From positions 62,001 through 126,000 of the forward strand of contig NZ_KL370891.1 in the NCBI RefSeq assembly GCF_000702325.1: DNA of 64,000 bases, given 5' to 3'. Positions 27,387-35,548 of the stretch are shown piece after piece (position 1 is the first letter of the stretch; each line of letters begins with the position of its first letter). The position numbers and the translations under genes are program-made. A model generated the notes under the pieces. The model saw only the letters and a program-made list of their open reading frames with translations. It was not told the DNA's origin and searched no databases. The stretch is from Thiomicrorhabdus sp. Milos-T2 (GTDB taxonomy: Bacteria; Pseudomonadota; Gammaproteobacteria; Thiomicrospirales; Thiomicrospiraceae).

Positions 27387-28454
27387 ATGAACAAACAATT
27401 TAAGCTTGGTTCTATCTCGTTAGGGATAATGTTAGCTTCGGGTATGGTAATGGCCGATACCACTGTATATGGCGTTGGGCATATATCTTATGATAGCGTT
27501 GACGATGGTACGAATTCGACCACTGGTTTAGCAAGTAACTCTTCCCGTTTAGGTTTTAAAGGCTCAAATGAGGTTGCGGATGGTATTAAGGCGATTTATC
27601 AATTTGAAACAGGGGTCGATGTTTCAGGTCGGAGTGGCGCTGATGGCAATGGTGGAGGAAAAAGAGACGGACAACTTTTCACTAATGCCAGAGATTCATT
27701 CGTAGGTTTGTCAGGTGCTTTCGGGACAATCATGGGAGGACGCCTAGGTGTTGAAAACCAATGGTTATATGATGCGAATTTATTTGGCGACCAAGTTGGT
27801 GATTTAGGTAACTTTTGGGGTATGCAAAGTGGTATTCCTGGTCGTGCAGATGGTGTGATTGCTTACGCTTCTCCGGATTTTGGATCTGTAGACTTTATTC
27901 TGGCTTATAAAGGTGAAGAAGGTACAAAGAACAGCGCGGCTTCTGTTGCTAAGGTAAATTTTAAAGTTGCTGATCTTAAAGTTGGTTTAGGTTATGCTGG
28001 AATTGGTAAGGGAAATTATACTACGCCGGCTGGTCTAAAAGATTCTACGGCAACCGCTATTACAGCCAGTTATGCTTTTGATAAGGTGAATTTAGTTGCG
28101 GGTTATCAATCGGTAAGTAATCTAAATGGTACTACTGCTGATCAAACTAGCTGGACTGCAGGAACTTCTTTTGCGGCAAATGATAAGATGACTGTAAAAG
28201 CACAGTATATGGCTCTAAATAATGATGGTGTTAATACCGATGCAACCGGTTATGCGATTGGTCTGGATTATGGAATTAGTAAAAACACTACAGCTTATGT
28301 CGCTTATGCTTCAACATCAAATGATGCAGCAGCACAAGTACAAGCTAATTCATGGGGTCATGGTGACTCTTTTGGCTCTACCATTGCTGCAGGTAAAGAT
28401 CCCTCAGCTCTATCGGTTGGTGTTGTTTATAAATTTGATGCAAAAGTTTTTTAA
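27387..28454 (+). CDS. Outer-membrane porin (general porin, Porin_4 type)
   Basis: A 355-residue trimeric-type beta-barrel with a signal peptide ending at GMVMA, a first strand DTTVYGVGHISYDSV, the YQFETGVDVSG and RDSFVGLSG segments of proteobacterial porins, and a C-terminal strand ending in Phe. The ATG at 27387 follows GGAGTGA; an upstream ATG at 27369 is weaker. It is inserted between the two cofactor genes of the arsenite module. It may admit arsenite or molybdate, but this is inference from position only. A perfect-hairpin MITE derivative lies 40 bp downstream. Confidence 0.88.
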   Translation: MNKQFKLGSISLGIMLASGMVMADTTVYGVGHISYDSVDDGTNSTTGLASNSSRLGFKGSNEVADGIKAIYQFETGVDVSGRSGADGNGGGKRDGQLFTNARDSFVGLSGAFGTIMGGRLGVENQWLYDANLFGDQVGDLGNFWGMQSGIPGRADGVIAYASPDFGSVDFILAYKGEEGTKNSAASVAKVNFKVADLKVGLGYAGIGKGNYTTPAGLKDSTATAITASYAFDKVNLVAGYQSVSNLNGTTADQTSWTAGTSFAANDKMTVKAQYMALNNDGVNTDATGYAIGLDYGISKNTTAYVAYASTSNDAAAQVQANSWGHGDSFGSTIAAGKDPSALSVGVVYKFDAKVF

Positions 28455-28494
28455 TTTGAGTAAGTTTTGAATTCAAAAACAATTAAGTCTATTT

Positions 28495-28552
28495 GAGACC
28501 TTTGCACCCAAGGGCATACTCTCGAGTTTATGCCCTTGGGTGCAAAGGTCTC
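28495..28552. mobile_element. Minimal MITE derivative, 58-bp hairpin with TATTT duplication
   Basis: Only the two ends remain. GAGACCTTTGCACCCAAGGG and its complement form a near-perfect hairpin, flanked by TATTT on both sides (28490-28494 and 28553-28557). It sits between the porin and moeA and may serve as a terminator for the porin gene. Confidence 0.88.
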
Positions 28553-28639
28553 TATTTATAAAATAGGTTGTAGGTTTTTTAAAAATAGAACCTACAACCA
28601 TTTTTTTGAGTCAAGATCAGCATTCTAAAAGAGGAAAAA

Positions 28640-29848
28640 ATGAAATCATTTGAAGATGCTCAAGATTTTTTATTAGAACAAGCCTGTGAAACTAAATTGG
28701 TAGAAGTACGATCGTTAGACAAGGCATTAAATGGAGTCTTAGCCGAAGATATCTGCTCTAAGATTAATGTCCCAGCCATAGACAACAGTATGATGGATGG
28801 CTATGCAGTCAATTTCTCTGAGATACAGTTAGGCAAGTTTTATTCAATTTCCCAAGTAATAGCGGCAGGGGATATCGGCAACTCATTAGAGCCTGGCACG
28901 GTTGCACGGATTTTTACGGGTGCGGCGATGCCAGAGGGTGCAGATACGGTTATTATGCAAGAGATGGCAGAAAAGGAATTTGATGCTAGTGAGCAGGTGA
29001 AATTTACAACTAAACCGGAAAAAGGTGGCAGTAACGTTCGTCAGGTTGGTGAAGACATTGCTGTTAATAATGTAGTTTTAGAAAAAGGAAAACGCATACA
29101 GCCCCAAGATATTGGTATTTTATCGGCCATTGGTGTCAGCCATATTGAGGTATTTAAACCTCTCAGAGTGGCTATATTTACCACTGGGGATGAGTTATTA
29201 GAACCCTATGAAATGCCTTCGCCTGGCAAAATCTATAATACCAATCGTTATATGCTCAAAGCCCTGTTACAACAATATGGATTTGAGGTAATTGATTTGG
29301 GCAAGATTAATGATTCATTAGAAGCCATTCAAACTATTTTGAAAGCAGCCTCTGAAATGGCTGATATTATTATTACGACAGGAGGAGTGTCAGTCGGGGA
29401 GAAGGATTTTATTAAACCAGCTGTAGAGTCCTTAGGTTTTTTGAAAATGTGGAAAGTCAATATGAAGCCTGGCAAACCTCTGGCTTTTGGAGAGGTATTA
29501 GGTACACCTTTTATTGGTCTACCAGGAAATCCCGTTGCTTCTTTTTCCACGTATTATCTATTTGCTCGTCCTTTCTTATTAAAAATGCAAGGATGTCGCT
29601 CTCTGAATACCACCTCAAAATGCATTACGGCAGGATTTGACTGGACTCGTATGAATTCAAGAAGAGAGTTTATCCGAGTTAAGATTGAACGCCAAGACAA
29701 TTGTATGTTCGCAATTCCTTATAGAAACCAGGGCGCAGGTATTATTTCTTCTATTGTTAATTCTGATGGATTTGCTGTGATTCCTGAAAATACTACTATT
29801 CAAAAAGGCGATTTAATATCCTATTTTAGTTTCAATGATTTTAAATAA
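28640..29848 (+). CDS. moeA: Molybdopterin molybdenumtransferase MoeA
   Basis: It inserts molybdate into adenylated molybdopterin. It shows the MoeA signature pieces in order: PAIDNSMMDGYAV, ARIFTGAAMPEGADTVIMQE, FTTGDELLEP, TTGGVSVGEKDFIKP, KPGKPLAFG and GLPGNPVASF. At 402 residues it has the usual length. AGAGGAAAAA precedes the ATG. It is the last gene of the arsenite module and converges on bioF 45 bp away, so the module's right boundary lies in 29849-29892 or just beyond. Confidence 0.94.
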   Translation: MKSFEDAQDFLLEQACETKLVEVRSLDKALNGVLAEDICSKINVPAIDNSMMDGYAVNFSEIQLGKFYSISQVIAAGDIGNSLEPGTVARIFTGAAMPEGADTVIMQEMAEKEFDASEQVKFTTKPEKGGSNVRQVGEDIAVNNVVLEKGKRIQPQDIGILSAIGVSHIEVFKPLRVAIFTTGDELLEPYEMPSPGKIYNTNRYMLKALLQQYGFEVIDLGKINDSLEAIQTILKAASEMADIIITTGGVSVGEKDFIKPAVESLGFLKMWKVNMKPGKPLAFGEVLGTPFIGLPGNPVASFSTYYLFARPFLLKMQGCRSLNTTSKCITAGFDWTRMNSRREFIRVKIERQDNCMFAIPYRNQGAGIISSIVNSDGFAVIPENTTIQKGDLISYFSFNDFK

Positions 29849-29892
29849 TTAGTTAATGAGAGTTAATCATAAAATACATATACCCACTACTT

Positions 29893-31071
29893 TTAACTAT
29901 TTTTAACTATAGATAATGCTTGTAATAGCTGATCTATTTGCTCTGCAGTGTGAGACGCACTTAAGGTGACTCTTAAACGTGCGTGGTTTTTAGGCACGGT
30001 AGGTGGTCGAATCGCCGTTACCCAAAACCCCGCTTGTTTTAGAGCTTCACTCCATTTCATGGCGGTTTCACTTTTACCTAATAATATCGGCTGGATTGCT
30101 GTGTCACTTGGCCATAGTTCCAAGCCAAGGTTAAGAGCCCCTTCTTTAAAGTGGCGTATATTCCGTTGTAGGGTTTCACGTGAAGCTTGGCCATTTTGTA
30201 CGAGCTTTAATGCTTCGCGAATAGCTAGGGCATTCAGTTGCGGCATGGCTGTTGTGTAAATATAAGGTCGGCCAAATTGTATCAGGGCTTCGACCATGAC
30301 CTGGCTTCCGGCTACAAACGCACCCGAAGTGCCAAAGGCTTTGCCTAGTGTGCCGACAATAATGGTGTTTTCATCAGGTTCGAGCCCAAAGTGTTCAAAA
30401 CACCCTTTACCGTAATTTCCTAAAGTACCGATTCCATGAGCATCATCTACAAACAACCAGGCCTGGTATTTTTGAGCAAGCTTTTGTAGCGTATTTAGTG
30501 GTGCCATATCGCCATCCATACTAAAAACCCCATCGGTAACAATCATGGCTTGGCTGTTTTTGGCTTGTGCTTGCTGTAGACGTCTTTCTAAGGCGAGCAT
30601 ATCTAAATGTGGGTAACGTTTAAATTCAGCATCAGAAAGTTTAGCCCCATCAATTAGTGAGGCATGATTTAATTTGTCAGCCAAAATGGTGTCGCTAGCT
30701 TGCATTAAGGTTTGCTGTACGGCTAAATTCGCCATATAACCGGTAGAAAATAAGAGGGTTCTTTCTACGCCCAGCCAGTCGGCTAATTCATCTTCCAGTA
30801 AATGGTGATTTAGATGGTGTCCGGTAACTAAATGCGCTGCCCCTGAGCCATAACTTAACGAATCTTGGGATTGTAAGCCTTGGATTAATGCCTGTTTAAT
30901 TTGTGGGTGATTAGCCAAACCAAGATAATCATTAGAAGAAAAATTAATGCACTCTATGCCATTGATTTGCATAAGGGGTTGTTGCGCTGAAAACACCAAA
31001 GGTCGCCGACGATAGAGATGGTCGGTTTCGCGTTGTGCTAGTAATGGCTGAAAACGTTCTTTAATAGACAT
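29893..31071 (-). CDS. bioF: 8-amino-7-oxononanoate synthase BioF
   Basis: A PLP enzyme that condenses pimeloyl-ACP with alanine in biotin synthesis. Visible motifs are NFSSNDYLGLANHP, SYGSGAAHLVTGHH, VTDGVFSMDGDMAPL, VDDAHGIGTLG and the PLP-lysine segment GTLGKAFGTSG. At 392 residues it is of normal length. It lies downstream of bioB on the same strand (gap 109 bp). Its usual companions bioH and bioC are 14 kb away, past the arsenite module. A perfect 12-bp palindrome in the coding region encodes Gln-Ala-Trp. Confidence 0.94.
   Translation of the reverse strand: MSIKERFQPLLAQRETDHLYRRRPLVFSAQQPLMQINGIECINFSSNDYLGLANHPQIKQALIQGLQSQDSLSYGSGAAHLVTGHHLNHHLLEDELADWLGVERTLLFSTGYMANLAVQQTLMQASDTILADKLNHASLIDGAKLSDAEFKRYPHLDMLALERRLQQAQAKNSQAMIVTDGVFSMDGDMAPLNTLQKLAQKYQAWLFVDDAHGIGTLGNYGKGCFEHFGLEPDENTIIVGTLGKAFGTSGAFVAGSQVMVEALIQFGRPYIYTTAMPQLNALAIREALKLVQNGQASRETLQRNIRHFKEGALNLGLELWPSDTAIQPILLGKSETAMKWSEALKQAGFWVTAIRPPTVPKNHARLRVTLSASHTAEQIDQLLQALSIVKNS
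30466..30477. repeat. 12-bp palindrome ACCAGGCCTGGT
   Basis: Perfect copy inside bioF, read as Gln-Ala-Trp. It is the first copy after a 12-kb gap spanning the arsenite module. Confidence 0.9.
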
Positions 31072-31180
31072 TAGGGTAGGTCAAAGTTATCGGCAATAAG
31101 AGTTCATAAGTTGATGAGTTCAGTAATTTAGATTTAGATGACTGAACTCACGGTTTACCTGTGCCTAACTCTAACTATAA

Positions 31181-32206
31181 TTAAGCCGTTAATTCGGTGA
31201 CTTGTTCAGCCATTTTTTTAGCCGCGGCTTCAGCTTTAACATTTTGCTGCATCTGAATACCCAGTTTTTTAAATAACATCACATCATGGTCAGATTCAGG
31301 GTTTTCAGTGGTTAGCAATTTATCGCCGTAAAAAATTGAGTTTGCCCCCGCAAAGAAACACAATGCTTGAGCTTCATCCGTTAAGCTCATACGGCCAGCA
31401 GATAGACGAACATAGGTTTGCGGCATAATAATGCGGGCTGCAGCAATCACTCGAATGAACTCAAATGAATCGGTTTTGTCTTTCATATGAGCGAGAGGCG
31501 TACCTTCAATGGCTACCAACAAGTTAATAGGCACAGAATTTGGATGTACTCGCATATTACCAAATGTTTTTAGTAGCTCTGCACGATCTTTGTGTTGTTC
31601 GCCCATACCGATAATGCCCCCAGAACACACATTAATACCGGCTTGCTGAACTTTATCAATGGTGTCTAAACGGTCTTGGTAATTGCGAGTGGTAATGACC
31701 TGTGGATAAAAAGCTTCTGAAGTGTCTAAATTATGGTTGTAGTAATCTAGTCCGACTTCTTTAAGTTGCTTAACTTGGTCGTCATTTAACATGCCCAACG
31801 TTAAACAGGTTTCTAGGCCTAAATCTTTAACTACTCGCACCATCTCTAATACACGAGGAAAATCTTTTTTATTTGGATTACGCCAAGCGGCTCCCATACA
31901 TAAACGGGTTGCACCACGCTCTTTGGCAACCAAGGCTTGTTCAATAACTTCTTGAACTTCCATCATCTGTTCTTTTTCAATATCGGTATAGTTGCGGGCA
32001 CTTTGGGAACAGTAAGAACAGTCTTCGGCACATCCACCTGACTTAATGTTTACTAAGGTACTGGTCTGCACGGTATTTGGGTTAAAGTGCTGGCGATGAA
32101 CGGTCTGGGCCTGGAACATTAAGTCATTAAAAGGCATATCCATAATTTCGCGGATTTCATCAACGGTCCAATCATGTCTAATTTGTCCAAGGTTTTGCAT
32201 ATTCAT
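31181..32206 (-). CDS. bioB: Biotin synthase BioB
   Basis: A radical-SAM enzyme that inserts sulfur into dethiobiotin. The 4Fe-4S motif is [12 protein letters not shown], followed by CMGAAWRNP, the SGGIIGMGE segment and [17 protein letters not shown] with its 2Fe-2S-binding surroundings. It is 341 residues from the ATG at 32206; the open frame extends to a TTG at 32233, but the ATG fits BioB N-termini (RHDWTVDEI shortly after). It is divergent from comF and heads the bioBF unit. Confidence 0.95.
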   Translation of the reverse strand: MNMQNLGQIRHDWTVDEIREIMDMPFNDLMFQAQTVHRQHFNPNTVQTSTLVNIKSGGCAEDCSYCSQSARNYTDIEKEQMMEVQEVIEQALVAKERGATRLCMGAAWRNPNKKDFPRVLEMVRVVKDLGLETCLTLGMLNDDQVKQLKEVGLDYYNHNLDTSEAFYPQVITTRNYQDRLDTIDKVQQAGINVCSGGIIGMGEQHKDRAELLKTFGNMRVHPNSVPINLLVAIEGTPLAHMKDKTDSFEFIRVIAAARIIMPQTYVRLSAGRMSLTDEAQALCFFAGANSIFYGDKLLTTENPESDHDVMLFKKLGIQMQQNVKAEAAAKKMAEQVTELTA

Positions 32207-32313
32207 AGCTCTATTCCAATATTGTTCATACAAAACGCCAAAGAGAGAAGCGTTTTGCGATTTTTTTAATTGGGTTATTATATCTTATAACTTTGTTGAA
32301 AAAAGGCGTGTTC

Positions 32314-32991
32314 ATGCATTGGCTAGAAAGATGGTTGCTCCCTCCTAAATGTGTGTTGACGCATCAACCCTGCGAAGACCGAGATATTGACGCTAAATTG
32401 GTGGGTGAATGGCCTATTCCCACTTCGGTTTGTCCGCAATGCTGTGAACCGAGTTTTGATGCAAAGGTGTGTGGGCGTTGTTTAGCGGATGCGCCGGCTT
32501 TTGATAGAACTCAAGTGGGTTTTTACTTTGATGCAGAACTGGCGGATTTAATTCATGGGCTTAAATACAATAGCCAACCCGCTTATGCTCGTATATTGGG
32601 TGAACTGTTAGCACAAAGGCTTGACGCCAAAAATATTCAGGCAATGGTTGCGGTGCCTTTACACCAAAGCCGTTATCGACAACGGGGATTTAACCAAGCA
32701 GAATTAGTGGCCAAAACCGTGGCCAAAGAGCTAGGGATCCCATTGATTAAACAAGCCGTAAAAAGAGTTAAAAATACGCCTTCACAAACGCACCTTAACG
32801 CTAAACAACGCCGCGCTAATCTAAAAAATGCATTTGATATTGATTGTGAAAAACTGCAGGGGCTTGAATCTATTGCGTTACTGGATGATGTGATTACAAC
32901 GGGGGCGACGATGCAGTCATTAGCCCAAAAAATTAAAAGACAAACATCTGTTGAAACTATACAGGCCTGGGCAGTGGCTAAAACGAAATAG
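32314..32991 (+). CDS. comF: ComF-family phosphoribosyltransferase-like protein
   Basis: A 225-residue protein with an N-terminal zinc-finger-like part (PPKCVL, CPQCCEPSF, CGRCLAD) and a C-terminal PRTase domain with IALLDDVITTGATM and RQRGFNQAELVAK. ComF proteins are needed for internalising DNA in natural transformation. The ATG at 32314 follows an AAGGCGTG sequence; the frame extends to a TTG at 32293. In gammaproteobacteria comF commonly lies opposite bioB, as here. Confidence 0.9.
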   Translation: MHWLERWLLPPKCVLTHQPCEDRDIDAKLVGEWPIPTSVCPQCCEPSFDAKVCGRCLADAPAFDRTQVGFYFDAELADLIHGLKYNSQPAYARILGELLAQRLDAKNIQAMVAVPLHQSRYRQRGFNQAELVAKTVAKELGIPLIKQAVKRVKNTPSQTHLNAKQRRANLKNAFDIDCEKLQGLESIALLDDVITTGATMQSLAQKIKRQTSVETIQAWAVAKTK

Positions 32992-32997
32992 TCTCTT

Positions 32998-33684
32998 TTA
33001 GCGTTTTAATGCTTTTAGCCATTTCCATAAATTAAATAAACTCGATAATGAGGCCGAAACGTAGGTCATTGCGCAAGCAAATAATATACGTTTGGCAGTT
33101 TTATGGTCTTTTTTGCTTAGGTATTCGCCTTGTTCTAGCAGGGGCAAAGCACGTTTAAAACTGGCATCAAATTCTACGGGTAGGGTACTTAAATGAATGA
33201 TTACCGGTACGCCCATGGCAATAAAGCCTGCTCCAAATGTGAATAGAGCAACCATGGGGGTATGAGCTAATGGAATTAACAACGGTGTGACCATTAGCGC
33301 CATTCCTGAAAACTTTTGCATCATCGCTGCACGTTCTATCAAAGCAGTACGTTGTTTTAATTCGGGGTAATCTTCTTTATCTTGTAAAGCGTGCCCAATT
33401 TCGTGAGCCACGGTGGTTATTGCGGTTAAAGAATGACTGTGAGCGTTAGCCGTTGAAATTCGCACGACCTTTTCAATAGGGTCGTAGTGATCTCCCTGAT
33501 CCGTCTCTTCCACACGTACCCCATTGAGCTCATACTTATTTATTAAGTGTTCTGCAAACTGCAAGCCCGTACCGGGTATATCTGGGTGTGGGGTACGGTA
33601 TTTATTTAATATGGCTTTAGTCCACAAGCTAGGTAGCGTGGTAAGAATAAATAAAATAATAAACAGTACTATCAAAATACCCAT
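32998..33684 (-). CDS. Membrane zinc metallopeptidase (YugP/DUF2268-like)
   Basis: A 228-residue protein with an N-terminal membrane helix (residues 2-20), the zinc-binding motif VAHEIGHALQD at about residue 90 and two further helices (about 130-170). The C-terminal region LPVEFDASFKRALPLLEQGEYL is characteristic of the YugP family of putative neutral zinc peptidases. The substrate is unknown. It converges on comF with a 6-bp gap. Confidence 0.87.
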   Translation of the reverse strand: MGILIVLFIILFILTTLPSLWTKAILNKYRTPHPDIPGTGLQFAEHLINKYELNGVRVEETDQGDHYDPIEKVVRISTANAHSHSLTAITTVAHEIGHALQDKEDYPELKQRTALIERAAMMQKFSGMALMVTPLLIPLAHTPMVALFTFGAGFIAMGVPVIIHLSTLPVEFDASFKRALPLLEQGEYLSKKDHKTAKRILFACAMTYVSASLSSLFNLWKWLKALKR

Positions 33685-33720
33685 AATTTTCTTTTTTTCT
33701 ATGATGTTTGTTGTTGCGTG

Positions 33721-35541
33721 CTATTTTACGGGATTTACTGTGTTGTGAATACAGTTGAGTGTTTCTAGATAACTGGGATAGTTAATCGCTTGAGCTAAGA
33801 GCTTATCTTGCTGAGGAGTGATGCTCTTTGGTTTCAAACAACTTACCAAAGCCGCAGGGCTTGGAATTGGGCCATCAACCATAATAGATTCCCCTTTTTG
33901 TTGAGGAAGTATTTTAGTGGCGCCATATTGCCAACTGTTGTTGGTGTAAAACTTTTGTGGAATAAGGTTTTTAAGTTTGGTCACGGCCTGATTAAAACGA
34001 TGGTCCTGAGTAAAAAGCTGATAGTCTTCTAGGCCTTTTAAAATAAAAGCGTAATCCTGTAAATTAGCTTCACCAATAGGTTCTCCATTTTTGGCGAGGG
34101 CACGAGGGGGCGATGATTGTAAGATGAGTGTGCTAAGTTTAGTTGCTAAACGGGTTGCATACGTTTGGTATTCAGGTTTGTTTAAAACTTGCCAGGCCTG
34201 GCTAAAACTACTCAATAGCAATCCGTTCCAGCCTAAGATGCTTTTACTGTCTACCGGTATTTGTTGTTTAGGTGTTTGTAGCTTGATTTTAATGTTTTCC
34301 CAATCGGCTTTTGATTGAATGGGCATTGGATGCCAGCCCAATTCGTAAGGGGGCGTTTCATTAAGTGACCAGGCCTGGTAAATAAATTGATACTCTTTTT
34401 TTGAAAGGGTTTGTTTAAGTTGCGTTTTACTCCAAAGATAATCGCCTCCTTCTTGAGCAAGTTTATTAATGGCAGATTGGCTGCTTTGAAAGAGTTGAGT
34501 TTTTTTAGAATAAAGATGAGTTTGTAGGTAACTTAAGGTTTTCTGCGCTGTTTTTAAATAATCCTCTCGGTTAAAGCGTTTCCCGGCCATAAGGTAGGTA
34601 TTGACCAATAAGGCATTGTCATAAGCCATCTTTTCAAAATGGGGGGTTTGCCAATTAGGGTCAACGGTGTAGCGGTAGAATCCTCCATGAATATGGTCAA
34701 ACAGGTGCTCAGTTTGCATATGGTCAAGCGTGGTAATTAACCATTCTTCAATATCGCTAGGCAGGGAATGTATCTTTAATAAAGCATTCAAAAGCGGTGC
34801 TTCTGGAAATTTACTGGTGCCTTTTAAACCGCCAGAAAAATCATCTTTTAGCTGGTTAAGTTGTTTGAAAAGACGTTGTTGTAAACTCTTTTGAGTAATC
34901 ATTAACGGCTGTTCAGTTGGTGTTTTTGACGACTGATTTTGACTTGCGAGTTTGGCAAGTTGGGTAATTTGATTAGGTTGTTTTTGCCACAATTCAACAA
35001 TGCGTTTTAGCGTTTTATTAAATGAAGGATTAGGCAGGTAGATAAATGCAACAAAAGGGTAACCCTGTGGTGTCAGAATAACATGTTGAGGCCATCCTGC
35101 TTGCCCTGTGGTTTTTTGAGCAAATTCAATTAAGGTTTTATCCAGTTCTGGATTAAGTTCGCGGTCGATTTTGACAGAGATAAAATGCTGATTTAAATAG
35201 TTAGCGGTTGCTAGATTATGGTAATTCTCTTTTTGCATGACATGACACCAATGACAAGCAAAATAACCGCTAGAGATAAAAACTAATTTGTTCTCTTGTT
35301 GAGCTTGCTTAAGTATCGACTTCCCCCAAAGTTTCCAGTTAACGGGGTCTTGACCATGCATCGCTAAATAAGGGCTGGGATGATTGTTAAGTTGGTTTTG
35401 ATTGGCACTTGTCTGAACAAGATTTTGGCTAGTTTCAGAAACGTTAGGGTTTAGAGGTGATTGGGATATTTGAGCAGATGCGCTCAAGATTGGCGTCAAT
35501 GTGAATAAAGCTACCAGGCCTGGTAGCTTTAAAACGTGCAA
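33721..35541 (-). CDS. DUF255 thioredoxin-domain protein (YyaL/SSP411-like), secreted
   Basis: About 606 residues. After a probable signal sequence (GLVALFTLTPILSASAQ) comes the DUF255 thioredoxin-like domain with HPSPYLAMHGQDPVNWKLW and the CHWCHVM motif, then an alpha-barrel region with KMAYDNALL and GWNGLLLSSFSQA. The molecular role of the family is unclear. The open frame runs up to 35706 inside tatC. I chose the TTG at 35541, just after the tatC stop (35549), because it gives a good signal peptide, but it has no clear ribosome binding site. A 26-bp palindrome lies directly after this start. Confidence 0.8.
   Translation of the reverse strand: MHVLKLPGLVALFTLTPILSASAQISQSPLNPNVSETSQNLVQTSANQNQLNNHPSPYLAMHGQDPVNWKLWGKSILKQAQQENKLVFISSGYFACHWCHVMQKENYHNLATANYLNQHFISVKIDRELNPELDKTLIEFAQKTTGQAGWPQHVILTPQGYPFVAFIYLPNPSFNKTLKRIVELWQKQPNQITQLAKLASQNQSSKTPTEQPLMITQKSLQQRLFKQLNQLKDDFSGGLKGTSKFPEAPLLNALLKIHSLPSDIEEWLITTLDHMQTEHLFDHIHGGFYRYTVDPNWQTPHFEKMAYDNALLVNTYLMAGKRFNREDYLKTAQKTLSYLQTHLYSKKTQLFQSSQSAINKLAQEGGDYLWSKTQLKQTLSKKEYQFIYQAWSLNETPPYELGWHPMPIQSKADWENIKIKLQTPKQQIPVDSKSILGWNGLLLSSFSQAWQVLNKPEYQTYATRLATKLSTLILQSSPPRALAKNGEPIGEANLQDYAFILKGLEDYQLFTQDHRFNQAVTKLKNLIPQKFYTNNSWQYGATKILPQQKGESIMVDGPIPSPAALVSCLKPKSITPQQDKLLAQAINYPSYLETLNCIHNTVNPVK
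34368..34379. repeat. 12-bp palindrome ACCAGGCCTGGT
   Basis: Perfect copy in the DUF255 gene, read as Gln-Ala-Trp. A palindromic variant GCCAGGCCTGGC lies at 34191-34202 in the same gene. Confidence 0.9.
35506..35531. repeat. Extended 26-bp palindrome with ACCAGGCCTGGT core
   Basis: The 12-bp core (35513-35524) is extended by TAAAGCT on one side and its complement on the other, giving a perfect 26-bp palindrome. It sits 18 bp after the tatC stop, at the start of the DUF255 gene, and could fold into a strong RNA hairpin. Confidence 0.88.
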
Positions 35542-35548
35542 TAAAAGA

